64,000 nt of DNA from Butyrivibrio sp. XPD2002 (GCF_000423945.1 NZ_KE384114.1:1-64000); one strand, 5' to 3'. Positions 1 through 8,720 are shown, counted from the stretch's first letter. The notes: a model not told the origin generated them from the sequence alone. Made by a program: numbers and translations.

Positions 1-1
1 A

Positions 2-619
2 GCAAAGATAAGATACCCTGATCCGGAGATCTTTGAAAAGCAGGAAGATAAACCGGCAAGCTTTGAATTCAGGAAGTCATTTGTTCTGTTCATGGCGGCC
101 ATCTGCTTTTTTGCTTTTGGCTTTGCAGACTTCACCCTGATCACACTTCATTCGGCTAATACCGGAGCATTTAATGAATCCATGCTCAGCCTGCTATATG
201 CTGGGGCAATGGCTGTGGATGCCTTTGCTGCACTATTCTTTGGCTGGCTTTATGATAAGGTCGGGCTGAAGGCTCTGATCATTTCCACACTATGCAGCAC
301 ATTCTTCTCATATTTTGTTTTTATGACTGGAAATGCCTGGTTGATCGGAGCTGGGATAATTCTGTGGGGGATTGGAATGGGTGCGCAGGAAAGTATTATG
401 AAAGCAGCTGTCAGCGGAATCGTCCCGCGTTCCATGCGAAGCACCGGTTTCGGAATATTTGAGACAGGATTTGGTATTGCGTGGTTTCTGGGCAGTTGGC
501 TTCTCGGTGCCCTGTATGATTTGAATCCTGTGTATCTTGTCACTGTGTCTGTGGTATCACAGTTTCTGGCGATTGCATTTTATGCTTTATGCCTCCGGTG
601 CAATAAGACAGAGTGCTAA
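2..619 (+). CDS. MFS transporter, C-terminal part (cut by window edge)
   Basis: The frame is open from base 2, so the gene begins upstream of the window; about 205 residues are visible. It has a charged hydrophilic stretch at the start, then at least five hydrophobic helices. A loop with the pattern GWLYDKVGLK, typical of the conserved G-x-x-x-D-R/K-x-G loops between helices of major facilitator proteins, and a C-terminal RSTGFGIFETGFGIAW region support an MFS permease. Substrate cannot be read. It ends just before a convergent LysR gene. Confidence 0.75.
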   Translation, partial: AKIRYPDPEIFEKQEDKPASFEFRKSFVLFMAAICFFAFGFADFTLITLHSANTGAFNESMLSLLYAGAMAVDAFAALFFGWLYDKVGLKALIISTLCSTFFSYFVFMTGNAWLIGAGIILWGIGMGAQESIMKAAVSGIVPRSMRSTGFGIFETGFGIAWFLGSWLLGALYDLNPVYLVTVSVVSQFLAIAFYALCLRCNKTEC

Positions 620-621
620 CA

Positions 622-639
622 ATTCCAGTTTGTTGGAAT
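622..639. terminator. Short hairpin between convergent genes
   Basis: ATTCCA and TGGAAT form a perfect 6-bp stem with a 6-nt loop immediately after the MFS stop and before the 3' end of the LysR gene. There is no good T run, so termination is only a possibility. Confidence 0.25.
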
Positions 640-656
640 GAGCATTATATTGGAAG

Positions 657-1544
657 TTAAAGCGGAAAAGCCACTGCATCTTTGTACAGCTTCTGAAGTG
701 TTTGTATAAATGCAGCAAGACTCTCGCGACTATCCGTTTTGTGGGTGCAGAGAACACAGTGAAAGCATTCCCTGCATTCATAAGGAATCCATGCAAACTG
801 TCCGCTGTGGTCGTTTAAGAATCCGGGAGCAAGGCAGATGCCTTTGCCGGATGCAACATTCACAAGAGTAGAGTCGTGATCGGGACTGTTAAAATATTCG
901 ATCTTACCGGAGGAGATGAGCTTTTGCTGGACACTACGTAAAGCGTTCGGAGAGCCGCCACCTACCATGAGGGTGCGTCCGTAGATATCTTCATCTGTGA
1001 TGATGTTCTTTTTAGCCAGAGGATCGTTTTTATCGACAATAAGATAGATTCCGGAGTCAAAAAGCTTGTGGACGTTGATCCCCGGGATATGTTTCGTCTG
1101 TTCTATGAGAGCAAAGAGGACATCTGACTCATCCTTTAGAAAACTTTCCACACCATTATCGTACTGAAATAGAGGAGTAACCTGAACACCGGGTTGCTCC
1201 TTTTCAAATGTGCGGATCGCCTCAGGCAGGAAGTATATAGCCTGTCTGACCATCATGGAAACCGTTATGTTGTCAGTATACCTGGCGCTGAAATTCTGTC
1301 CCTGTTCTATAGCTCTCTTCATATCCTCTCGCATACCGGAAAGGTACGTTACGAACTGCTGCCCGGCAGGAGTCAGTGCGGCTCCCTTGCCGTTTCTTTC
1401 AAATATCTTAAAGCCAACCTCATCTTCCAGCAGTTTTACCTGATAGGAAAAGGTGGGCTGGCTCACAAATGCGTTCTCTGCGGCGCGGCTGAAATTAAGA
1501 GTTCTTGCTAGTTCTATACAATAATCGATCTGTTTGGTAGTCAT
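657..1544 (-). CDS. LysR family transcriptional regulator
   Basis: This 295-residue protein has the classic LysR layout: an N-terminal winged HTH at about residues 3-60 (FSRAAENAFVSQPTFSYQVK is the recognition part) and a substrate-binding-like domain after about residue 90. It is divergent from the flavodoxin gene at 1690 across about 145 bp that holds an A/T palindrome, so it probably controls that gene and itself. The coinducer is unknown. Length is normal for the family. Confidence 0.9.
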   Translation of the reverse strand: MTTKQIDYCIELARTLNFSRAAENAFVSQPTFSYQVKLLEDEVGFKIFERNGKGAALTPAGQQFVTYLSGMREDMKRAIEQGQNFSARYTDNITVSMMVRQAIYFLPEAIRTFEKEQPGVQVTPLFQYDNGVESFLKDESDVLFALIEQTKHIPGINVHKLFDSGIYLIVDKNDPLAKKNIITDEDIYGRTLMVGGGSPNALRSVQQKLISSGKIEYFNSPDHDSTLVNVASGKGICLAPGFLNDHSGQFAWIPYECRECFHCVLCTHKTDSRESLAAFIQTLQKLYKDAVAFPL

Positions 1545-1568
1545 CGAAAATCCCCTTGATGATCAGTT

Positions 1569-1583
1569 ATTTAAAATTTAAAT
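1569..1583. promoter_or_regulatory. A/T-rich palindrome, candidate LysR site
   Basis: ATTTAAAATTTAAAT is a perfect 15-bp palindrome around a central A, in the divergent region between the LysR gene and the flavodoxin gene. It has the size and position of a LysR T-N11-A box, but A/T palindromes are common, so this is an inference. Confidence 0.35.
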
Positions 1584-1689
1584 CAATTATAGGATATTTG
1601 AATTGGATATTTCAAGTTTTTCATGTGATAATTTAATCAGCAAAGCAAAAGATACAGGAATGATCAAACAGATAATGGAGGATAATACG

Positions 1690-2211
1690 ATGGCTAAAAC
1701 ATTGATCGCTTTCTTTTCAAGAGCAGATGAGAACTATTTTGGCGGAGCATTGAGATACGTAAAGGTTGGAAATACCGAGATCGTAGCAGAAATCATGAAG
1801 GAACTGACAGGTGCGGATACCTTTAAGATTGAGATGAAGGATTCTTATTCACCGGTCTACATGACCTGCATTGATGAAGCGAAGAAGGACAAGCAGAATA
1901 ATGCAAGACCAGAGCTTACCGGATACTTAGACAGTATCGATGAGTATGACACAATCGTTCTTGGTTACCCGAACTACTGGGGGACTTTCCCGATGGCAGT
2001 CGCAACTTTCCTGGAAAGATATGATTTCACAGGAAAGACCATCCTTCCACTTTGCACCAATGAAGGAAGCGGAATGGGATCCAGCGAGAGCGATATAAAG
2101 AAGTCTGCCAAAGGAGCAACAGTAAAGAACGGCCTTGCGATCACGGGCTCTAAGGCAGCTGATTCCAAGGATGCGGTAAAGAAATGGTTTGCAGCAAACG
2201 GATTGATCTGA
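1690..2211 (+). CDS. Flavodoxin
   Basis: A 173-residue single-domain flavodoxin. The start follows GGAGG (about 1677) with normal spacing; an upstream in-frame ATG at 1603 lacks a site. It begins with the beta strand TLIAFFSRA, has an extended phosphate loop ending in VGNTEIVAE, the central LGYPNYWGTFP strand-loop and a CTNEGSGMGSS loop, as in the flavodoxin_4 group of Firmicutes. It carries electrons via FMN in the cytoplasm. It is divergent from the LysR gene, its likely regulator. Its stop codon forms the first three bases of a palindromic repeat. Confidence 0.88.
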   Translation: MAKTLIAFFSRADENYFGGALRYVKVGNTEIVAEIMKELTGADTFKIEMKDSYSPVYMTCIDEAKKDKQNNARPELTGYLDSIDEYDTIVLGYPNYWGTFPMAVATFLERYDFTGKTILPLCTNEGSGMGSSESDIKKSAKGATVKNGLAITGSKAADSKDAVKKWFAANGLI

Positions 2212-2237
2212 CCCCGGGGACGGAGTCAAAGGGGTCA
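2209..2237. repeat. GGGGACGGRGT palindrome, copy 1
   Basis: TGACCCC (2209-2215) pairs perfectly with GGGGTCA (2231-2237), enclosing a core that reads GGGGACGGAGTCAAA. A T run follows, so it may also terminate transcription. The first three bases are the stop codon of the flavodoxin. Related copies lie at 46001 and 54479 with different, compensating stem sequences. Confidence 0.75.
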
Positions 2238-2263
2238 TTTTTAGAGATATCGGAGGACTAAAG

Positions 2264-2567
2264 ATGGATTACGAAAAGGGATGTGTTTTTGACCTGATGG
2301 AACAGGGCAGCCCCCGGGCTTCGGATCGCAACCATCAATCATGATATGAATGAACGTCATGCGATCTATACCTATGGAAAAGTAACAGTTAAAAAGAATG
2401 CCTGGATCGGGATGAACGTGACGATCTGCCCGGGCGTGACCATCGGAGAATATGCAGTTGTAGCTGCAGGTGCTGTAGTTACCAAGGATGTACCTGACTA
2501 TGCCGTAGTCGGTGGCGTACCTGCCAAAGTGATCAGAATGCAGGATCCGTCTGAACAGAGGGAATGA
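2264..2567 (+). pseudogene. Hexapeptide-repeat O-acetyltransferase, 3' remnant
   Basis: From 2298 the frame reads a left-handed beta-helix acetyltransferase of the maltose/galactoside O-acetyltransferase type, starting inside the protein (GLRIATINHD) and continuing through IGMNVTICPGVTIGEYAVVA to the usual VPAKVI end. The N-terminal half, including the first hexapeptide turns, is missing. An ATG at 2264 after a good GGAGGA site reads about 15 residues (MDYEKGCVFDLMEQG) in another frame, apparently the start of a different gene joined to this one by deletion. Not expected to be active. Confidence 0.75.
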
Positions 2568-2571
2568 GCCG

Positions 2572-2940
2572 ATGAATGATGAGGAACATATCCAGGAATT
2601 ATACAGGCTTTATTGGAAATATATGATAGATAAGGATGTAAATGGACTTCATGAGATCCAGTCAGAAGACTATTTCCTTTGCCATATGACGGGTGTAAAG
2701 CAAACGAGAGCAGAATTTGAAAAAGGACTTTTAAACGGCACCTTCAACTACTATTCGGCAGACCATGACAGCATTGAGGTCATGATAGATGGAGATACAG
2801 CAAGGATGATCGGATGCAGCACAGTGATCGCAGAGGTTTATGGCGGAGGAAAGGGAAGTTGGAGACTGCAGGGAGATTTTACCTTAAGAAAAGAAAATGG
2901 AACATGGAAATTGACGAGTTCAAAGGCGTCAACCTATTAA
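2572..2940 (+). CDS. SnoaL/NTF2-like protein
   Basis: A 122-residue protein with the length and pattern of a single NTF2-like cone: an N-terminal helix pair (IQELYRLYWKYMIDKDVNGL), a strand around SEDYFLCHMTG, and C-terminal strands with the typical ending FTLRKENGTWKLTSS. Such proteins are small isomerases, hydrolases or binding proteins; the exact role cannot be told. It sits four bases after the acetyltransferase remnant and is followed by an aldo/keto reductase, so it may be an accessory of the redox cluster. Confidence 0.7.
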   Translation: MNDEEHIQELYRLYWKYMIDKDVNGLHEIQSEDYFLCHMTGVKQTRAEFEKGLLNGTFNYYSADHDSIEVMIDGDTARMIGCSTVIAEVYGGGKGSWRLQGDFTLRKENGTWKLTSSKASTY

Positions 2941-2958
2941 TGAATGGAGGATTGTGCA

Positions 2959-3801
2959 ATGGAACATGTAACACTTAATAACAAACTGGAATGTCCCGTA
3001 GTAGGGATCGGAACATTTATGCTTTCGCCTGCAGATGCGGAAAACAGTGTCAGAGAAGCACTTAAGATGGGATATCGTCTCATTGATACAGCAAACGCAT
3101 ATGTAAATGAGCGGGCAGTAGGAAGAGGTATGAAGGACAGCGGAGTAAAGAGGGAAGAAATCCTTCTGTCCACAAAGCTCTGGCCCAGTGAATATGAGAA
3201 TCCGAATGCTGTGGATGAGACTTTGGAGCGCCTTGGTGTTGACTACGTGGACCTTCTTTATATCCACCAGCCTGCCGGCAACTGGCTCGCAGGATACAGA
3301 CTGCTTGAGAAGGCTTATAAGGAAGGCAAGGCAAAGAGCATCGGTATCTCTAACTTTGAAGGAAAGTATATCGAAGAACTTGAGACGAAGTGGGAGATCG
3401 CACCGCAATTTATCCAGGTGGAGGCGCATCCTTATTTTACCCAGAAGGAACTGCGAAAGACTCTTGATAAGTATGGAATCAAGCTTATGAGCTGGTATCC
3501 GTTAGGACACGGCGATAAGAGCCTGATAAATGAGCCGGTTTTTGCCGAACTTGGAAAGAAGTATGGAAAAACTCCTGCGCAGATCATTCTTCGCTGGCAT
3601 ACACAGATGGGATTTGTGGTGATCCCCGGCAGTAAAACGAAAGATCATATCAAGGATAATCTCAACATTCTCGATTTTAAGCTGACGGATGAAGAGATGG
3701 CTAAGATTGCGGAGCTTGATAAGAATGAGAGATATTATCACAGGACAGATGAGCAGCTTAAACAGTTCGCAGGCTGGAGACCTGATTTTGAAAAGGGCTG
3801 A
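2959..3801 (+). CDS. Aldo/keto reductase (diketogulonate-reductase type)
   Basis: A 280-residue NADPH-dependent carbonyl reductase. I start at 2959, eight bases after GGAGG (2946-2950), not at the ATG at 2944 that overlaps this site. The catalytic tetrad is visible: Asp43 and Tyr48 in DTANAY, Lys73 in STKLW, His103 in YIHQPAGNW. The C-terminal VIPGSKTKDHIKDN is the usual nucleotide-binding segment. It resembles AKR5-type 2,5-diketo-D-gluconate/methylglyoxal reductases. It lies among flavodoxins and other reductases; the natural substrate is not evident. Confidence 0.9.
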   Translation: MEHVTLNNKLECPVVGIGTFMLSPADAENSVREALKMGYRLIDTANAYVNERAVGRGMKDSGVKREEILLSTKLWPSEYENPNAVDETLERLGVDYVDLLYIHQPAGNWLAGYRLLEKAYKEGKAKSIGISNFEGKYIEELETKWEIAPQFIQVEAHPYFTQKELRKTLDKYGIKLMSWYPLGHGDKSLINEPVFAELGKKYGKTPAQIILRWHTQMGFVVIPGSKTKDHIKDNLNILDFKLTDEEMAKIAELDKNERYYHRTDEQLKQFAGWRPDFEKG

Positions 3802-3812
3802 GGAGAAGATCA

Positions 3813-4229
3813 GTGAAGACGAGAATGTTAAGGGATATCGAGGTATCGGAAGTGGGAATGGGCTGCATGGCATTTTCCCATGGATACGGAAGGATCCCGG
3901 AAGAAAAATACAGTATAGAGGCAATCAGAAATGCCTATGAGAATGGATGTACCTTCTTCGACACAGCTGAAGTGTATAGCCCGAACCTTTCAGGGATTGG
4001 TCATAACGAATTGATCGTAGGCAAGGCATTAAAGGGATTTCGCGAAGAAGTGGTCCTCGCTACAAAGCTGATGCTTCACGGCCTTGGGTTCGGGGGCGTC
4101 TATAAAACAATACGTTCTCATCTTGAAGGTTCTCTTGAAAGATTGCAGACGGATGAAGAGTTTTCCGATCTTGAACAATCACTGAATGGACTAAAGGTAT
4201 ACGGACACAGAGGATTAGGTGGTTTTTGA
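3813..4229 (+). pseudogene. Aldo/keto reductase with internal deletion
   Basis: A GTG start after GAGGAG opens a 138-residue frame. Residues 1 to about 113 are the N-terminal third of an aldo/keto reductase, with the Asp/Tyr segment FFDTAEVYSP and the Lys strand VLATKLML. The chain then jumps directly to TDEEFSDLEQSLNGLKVYG, the extreme C-terminus of the same family. About 180-200 residues, including the catalytic His and most of the cofactor site, are gone while the frame is kept. It should not fold as a barrel. Confidence 0.85.
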
Positions 4230-4243
4230 CGGAGGAAATAATA

Positions 4244-4818
4244 GTGAAGAGAAAAATGAGAATTCTAAGTCTGGTTCTTACAGCGCTTATGGTAACAGGT
4301 CTTGGCGGATGTGGAAGCACAGATAACAGTATACGGTAGGCGTCATTGACAAAGGAAACACTGCTATCGTAGCCGAGATGATCTCCGAGGAGACAGGAGC
4401 CGATATGTTTGAAGTGATCCCTGAAGATGATCACTATCCAATTACCTATTCTGAACTGACAGATGTAGCAAAGCAGGAACAGAACGATAATGCCAGACCT
4501 GCGTATGTAGGGGAGGTGCCAGATCTGTCACAGTATTCCATCATTTTTATAGGTGCGCCTGTCTGGTGGGGTGACTGGCCGATGATCATGTACACATTCT
4601 TTGAGAATAACAAAGAGGGTCTTGCAGGTAAAACTCTGATTCCTTTTTCTACACATGAAGGATCGGGGCTGTCAGGTTTTGATAAGAAGCTTTATTCAGC
4701 CTGTCCGGATGCAACGGTTTTAGACGGACTTGCCATAAGAGGAAACGACTGTCAGAATGATCAGGACAGCGTAAGGGAATCTGTAAATGCATGGATATCC
4801 GGGCTCGGATATTTCTAA
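4244..4818 (+). pseudogene. Lipoprotein flavodoxin, broken near the N-terminus
   Basis: A GTG start after GGAGGAAATA gives a lipoprotein signal (KRKMRILSLVLTALMVTG, lipobox GLGGC) that stops at a TAG at 4337-4339. In another frame from 4327 the flavodoxin body follows (GNTAIVAEMISEETGAD, IGAPVWWGDWP, STHEGSGLSG) to 4818. The first beta strand and most of the FMN phosphate loop are missing at the junction. Other surface-anchored flavodoxins of this kind exist in the group (compare 9065). A small deletion plus frameshift is the simplest explanation. Confidence 0.8.
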
Positions 4819-4887
4819 GATGAATGTTATAACACAGGGCGTATAAACACTAATGTTTATGCGAACTTTTTTTATTTTAAAAATATA

Positions 4888-4936
4888 TTGACACGGTGTC
4901 AGAAAATGATTATAATTCATACTGACACGAAGTCAG
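4888..4936 (+). promoter_or_regulatory. TetR promoter with two operators
   Basis: TTGACA (4888-4893) and TATAAT (4911-4916) are separated by 17 bp, a consensus promoter. A perfect 13-bp palindrome TGACACGGTGTCA (4889-4901) covers the -35 box, and a second, CTGACACGAAGTCAG (4922-4936), lies just after the -10. The shared TGACAC half-site suggests both bind the TetR protein encoded at 4961. Confidence 0.8.
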
Positions 4937-4960
4937 AATAAAAAATCAGGAGACAGATAT

Positions 4961-5578
4961 ATGCCAAAAGGATCACCGGAAAGAACCGCAGCAAGAAAAG
5001 AAGAAATCATAAGTGCCTGCGAGAAGCTGTATCAGACCATGAGCTTTAAAGATATCACTCTTAAAGAGATCGGGAATGAAACATCCTTCTCAAGACCAAC
5101 AATATATAACTACTACCAGACAAAAGAGGAAATATTTTTGGCCCTTTTTGAGAGGGAGTACATTCGCTGGAATGAAGAATTACAATCTATTCTTCAGGAA
5201 AATGAGAAGCTTTCCAAGGAGCAGCTTGCAAACAAGCTTGCATCATCCATAGCAAACAGACAGCAACTGCTAAAACTTCTCTCCATGAATAACTATGATA
5301 TGGAGGAAAACAGCAGACCTGAACTTCTTACATCTTTTAAGGTAGCTTATGGCGAGTCTATGAAAAATGTATGCAGGATTCTCACAAAGTTCTGTCCGGA
5401 GAAATCAGTGCAGGAAATCCAGGATTTTATATATGTTTTCTTCCCGTTTATGTTTGGAATATATCCCTACACTGCTGTAACGGATAAACAGCGGGATGCA
5501 ATGAAGCAGGCAAATGTGGACTATGTATATCAGTCCATTTTTGAGATAACCAATAAATGTCTGTTGAAGCTTTTATAA
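4961..5578 (+). CDS. TetR/AcrR family regulator
   Basis: A 205-residue regulator with an N-terminal HTH at about residues 10-57; ITLKEIGNETSFSRPTIYNY is the recognition helix region, and the remaining helices form the ligand pocket. The start follows an AGGAGA site. Two palindromes at 4889 and 4922 overlap its own promoter, so it is very probably autorepressed. The aldo/keto reductase at 5624 follows after only 45 bp, so the same promoter may drive the downstream redox genes. The inducer may be an electrophile or quinone, given those genes (inference). Confidence 0.9.
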   Translation: MPKGSPERTAARKEEIISACEKLYQTMSFKDITLKEIGNETSFSRPTIYNYYQTKEEIFLALFEREYIRWNEELQSILQENEKLSKEQLANKLASSIANRQQLLKLLSMNNYDMEENSRPELLTSFKVAYGESMKNVCRILTKFCPEKSVQEIQDFIYVFFPFMFGIYPYTAVTDKQRDAMKQANVDYVYQSIFEITNKCLLKLL

Positions 5579-5623
5579 AGCTCAGCTGACTGATACAAAA
5601 CAACAATAAGGAGGATAACCGCA

Positions 5624-6559
5624 ATGGCAAATTTACCTAAGATCGCTCTTGGTGCATGGGCATGGGGCAATGATGGAACTTTTGGAAACAATCTGACAGC
5701 AGAGAGTCTGAAACCTATTTTTGATACTGCTATGGAAAACGGACTTAATCTCTGGGATACGGCTTATGCATATGGTATGGGCACATCAGAGAAGGTACTT
5801 GCAGGATTTCTTAAAGGACTGCCAAGGGAGTCCTATCTTATTTCCGATAAATTCACTCCACAGTGTGCTGATGTATCCTCTGCTTCTGCGATGAAGGATA
5901 TGATAGAGATGCAGCTTGGGCTTATGGATTTGGACAGATTTGATGTTTATTGGATTCATAATGTGTCCGGTGCACCCAAGTGGACAGAAGAGCTTGCTAA
6001 ATATTTCGAGGGAAAAAACAATGTTCCTCTCCTTGGAGTATCGAATCATAACCTGGCAGAAATCAAGCAGGCAAATGAAATCCTTAAGGCTCACGGTCTT
6101 AAGCTGTCAGCGGTACAGAACCATTACAGTCTGATCAACAGATCATCAGAAGATTCGGGAATTCTGGATTACTGTAAGGAAAATGATATCCACTTCTTTG
6201 CATATATGGTCCTTGAGCAGGGAGCATTATCCGGAAAGTATGATACAAAACATCCTATGCCGGAAGGTTCTGCAAGGGCGGAGACCTATAATCCGGTGCT
6301 TGATAAGCTGGAGATCCTTAACGAAGAACTTAAGAAGCTGGCGGATAAGTATGGTGTAGGTATGGCACAGATTCCTGTAGCATGGGCCATTGCGAAGGGA
6401 ACTCTTCCTATCATCGGAGTGACCAAGGAAAATCAGGTACTTGATGTAGTAAAAGCTGCAAATATTTCACTTACAGATGAGGAAGTATCTTCACTTGAAA
6501 AAACAGCTGACAGTCTGGAACTTAATGTAATCCGTTTTTGGGAAAAGGAGATGAAATAA
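5624..6559 (+). CDS. Aldo/keto reductase
   Basis: A 311-residue TIM-barrel oxidoreductase starting nine bases after GGAGG. The catalytic residues are visible: Asp45 and Tyr50 (WDTAYAYG), Lys76 (ISDKFTP) and His112 (YWIHNV). The C-terminal IPIIGVTKENQV is the NADPH-binding loop. It belongs to the larger bacterial aldo/keto reductase group, not the AKR5 type at 2959. It is followed by one base and then a flavin reductase, in an operon probably under the TetR at 4961. Confidence 0.9.
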   Translation: MANLPKIALGAWAWGNDGTFGNNLTAESLKPIFDTAMENGLNLWDTAYAYGMGTSEKVLAGFLKGLPRESYLISDKFTPQCADVSSASAMKDMIEMQLGLMDLDRFDVYWIHNVSGAPKWTEELAKYFEGKNNVPLLGVSNHNLAEIKQANEILKAHGLKLSAVQNHYSLINRSSEDSGILDYCKENDIHFFAYMVLEQGALSGKYDTKHPMPEGSARAETYNPVLDKLEILNEELKKLADKYGVGMAQIPVAWAIAKGTLPIIGVTKENQVLDVVKAANISLTDEEVSSLEKTADSLELNVIRFWEKEMK

Positions 6560-6560
6560 T

Positions 6561-7103
6561 ATGGCAAAGAAAAATATCGGAGCAACACTTGCATTATATC
6601 CATGCCCTGTAATCGTTGTTGGGGCAATGGTAAATGATAAACCTACATGGACCCTGGTGGCACATGCAGGAACTGTGGCACACACTCATCTGATGGTGTC
6701 ACTGGTACAGGCTCACTATATCAATAAGGGTATTCGTGAGAATAAAAAACTCTCCGTAAATGTTGTGGATGAGTCATGGCTTGCAAAGGCAGATAAGATG
6801 GGAACAATTAGCGGAAACAAAGAGGATAAGTCTGAGGCATTTGCATGGACCATGGGTGAAAATGGAGCACCTCTTATTGATGAGGCTAAGGTTTCCATTG
6901 AATGTGAAGTTGATGGGAACTATGAACTGGAAAACTTTGACCACTTTATCTGCAAGATCCTTGCTACCTATGCGGATGAAGCAGTTTTGAACGAGCAGGG
7001 TAAGATCGACTACCATACCTTTAAGCCGGTGTTGTTTGAATTCCCGACTTATGAGTATTTCGTTACCGGAGAAAGCAAAGGAAACTGTGGAAAGATGAAC
7101 TGA
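6561..7103 (+). CDS. Flavin reductase family protein
   Basis: A 180-residue FMN-binding split-barrel protein. It opens with the typical AKKNIGATLALYPCPVIVVG segment, where the PCPVIVVG strand is common to flavoredoxins of Clostridia, and has the MGTISGNKEDKSE loop and a late HTFKPVLFE segment. Members bind FMN and reduce flavins or act as electron carriers. GGAG lies before the start, overlapping the end of the preceding aldo/keto reductase gene. It is likely part of the same redox operon. A decayed relative lies at 24361. Confidence 0.85.
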   Translation: MAKKNIGATLALYPCPVIVVGAMVNDKPTWTLVAHAGTVAHTHLMVSLVQAHYINKGIRENKKLSVNVVDESWLAKADKMGTISGNKEDKSEAFAWTMGENGAPLIDEAKVSIECEVDGNYELENFDHFICKILATYADEAVLNEQGKIDYHTFKPVLFEFPTYEYFVTGESKGNCGKMN

Positions 7104-7113
7104 TTTTTCTGGT

Positions 7114-7135
7114 CTCTGGCCTCAAAAGGTCAGAG
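7114..7135 (+). terminator. Imperfect hairpin after flavin reductase gene
   Basis: CTCTGGCC (7114-7121) and GGTCAGAG (7128-7135) pair with one mismatch and are followed by a broken T-rich stretch. This could be a weak terminator or mRNA-stabilising hairpin inside the operon. Confidence 0.4.
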
Positions 7136-7165
7136 GCTTGTTTGTATAAGAATAGAGGATGAAAA

Positions 7166-7645
7166 ATGGCAGGAAAAACTTTAGTGGCTGTTTTTTCAGC
7201 AAGCGGTGTAACTAAAAAAGTAGGAGAAGAGATTGCCCGTATCGCAGACGGAGATTTCTTTGAAATAGTGCCAAAAGAAATATATACAGATGATGACCTT
7301 AACTGGATGAACAAGCAGAGCAGGAGCAGCATTGAGATGAATGACCCTTCTGCGAGACCGGAGATTACAGGTACAGTATCAGACATGGCTTCCTATGACA
7401 AAGTAATCATCGGATTCCCAATCTGGTGGGGAGTAGCTCCGAGGATCATTGAGACTTTCCTTGAAAGCTATGATTTAAGTGGAAAGACAGTCATTCCTTT
7501 CTGCACATCCGGAGGAAGCGGTGTAGGAAGAAGTGATGAAGAACTTCATAAGAATATAAAGGGTGATGTGAAGTGGGAAAAAGGTACACAGATTAACCGA
7601 CCTGATGAAGCCATCATTAAAAAGTGGCTTGATGAAGTACTGTAA
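7166..7645 (+). CDS. Flavodoxin
   Basis: A 159-residue short-chain flavodoxin. It shows the complete phosphate loop FSASGVTKKVGEEIA, the aromatic loop IGFPIWWGVAPRIIETFLESY, and CTSGGSGVGRSDEELH near the FMN isoalloxazine. It is the intact example of the fold that is damaged at 4244 and 9065. RBS AGAGGA lies before the start, and it is 18 bp from the next aldo/keto reductase. It likely carries electrons for the neighbouring oxidoreductases. Confidence 0.9.
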   Translation: MAGKTLVAVFSASGVTKKVGEEIARIADGDFFEIVPKEIYTDDDLNWMNKQSRSSIEMNDPSARPEITGTVSDMASYDKVIIGFPIWWGVAPRIIETFLESYDLSGKTVIPFCTSGGSGVGRSDEELHKNIKGDVKWEKGTQINRPDEAIIKKWLDEVL

Positions 7646-7663
7646 ACGGAAAGGAGTCAGGCA

Positions 7664-8719
7664 ATGAAATATACAAAACTTGGAAATTCTGATTTGAATG
7701 TATCTCGTATCTGTATGGGTTGTATGGGATTTGGCGATGCGACGAGAGGGCAGCATAGCTGGACGATTGACGAAGAGCATTCTAGGGAAATCATAAAAAG
7801 AGGGCTTGATCTTGGAGTTAATTTCTATGATACGGCGATAGCATATCAGAGCGGAACCAGTGAGCAATATGTAGGCAGGGCACTCAGAGATTTTGCAAAG
7901 CGTGAGGATGTTGTTGTCGCAACAAAATTCCTTCCGAGGACACCCGAAGAGATAGAAAAAGGAATCACCGGGCAGCAGCATATAGAAAATATGATAAACA
8001 CAAGCCTTCAAAACCTTGGAATGGACTATGTGGATCTGTATATCTATCACATGTGGGACTGGAATACGGATATTTACGATATCATGGATGGACTGAACCG
8101 TATCGTGAAAGCAGGCAAGGCAAGATATATTGGCATTTCAAACTGCTTCGCATGGCAGATTGCAAAGGCTAATGCTCTGGCAGAAAAAGAGGACTTTGCA
8201 AAGTTTGTTTCGATCCAGGGGCATTATAATCTGATCTTCCGTGAAGAAGAGCGTGAGATGGTGCCGTATTGTGAAGAAGAAAATATCGCACTGACTCCTT
8301 ATAGTGCATTGGCAAGCGGAAGACTTTCCAGAAAGCCGGGCGAAGGTGATACAAAAAGAGCTGTTGAGGATGCATATGCGAAGTTTAAGTATGATGCTAC
8401 AGCGGATAAGGATGCTGTGATCATAGGTCGTGTAGCAGAGCTTGCGGAAAAACATGGTGTGACCATGACGGAAGTATCCTTGGCATGGCTTCTTACCAAA
8501 GTGACATCACCGGTAGTTGGAGCGACCAAGCTTCATCACATAGAAGGTGCAGCAAAAGCTGTTGACCTGGAGCTTACTGATGAAGAACTTACTTATCTGG
8601 AAGAGCTATATGTGCCTCATCCGCTTGCAGGAGTCATGGCACAGAATAAAAGAACTGATGCATCAAAGAAACATGTTTGGACTACAGGTGCACAGAAAAT
8701 ATTAGGAGGCGAGAAATAA
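7664..8719 (+). CDS. Aldo/keto reductase (YajO/YghZ-like)
   Basis: A 351-residue aldo/keto reductase with catalytic Asp56 and Tyr61 (YDTAIAY), Lys88 (VATKF) and His129 (IYHMWDWN). The N-terminal MKYTKLGNSDLNVSRICMG and the long loop before the C-terminus are typical of the larger E. coli YajO/YghZ-type branch. It starts after AAAGGAG with normal spacing and is two bases from the carboxymuconolactone-decarboxylase-like gene. NADPH is the expected cofactor; the substrate is unknown. Confidence 0.9.
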   Translation: MKYTKLGNSDLNVSRICMGCMGFGDATRGQHSWTIDEEHSREIIKRGLDLGVNFYDTAIAYQSGTSEQYVGRALRDFAKREDVVVATKFLPRTPEEIEKGITGQQHIENMINTSLQNLGMDYVDLYIYHMWDWNTDIYDIMDGLNRIVKAGKARYIGISNCFAWQIAKANALAEKEDFAKFVSIQGHYNLIFREEEREMVPYCEEENIALTPYSALASGRLSRKPGEGDTKRAVEDAYAKFKYDATADKDAVIIGRVAELAEKHGVTMTEVSLAWLLTKVTSPVVGATKLHHIEGAAKAVDLELTDEELTYLEELYVPHPLAGVMAQNKRTDASKKHVWTTGAQKILGGEK

Positions 8720-8720
8720 G

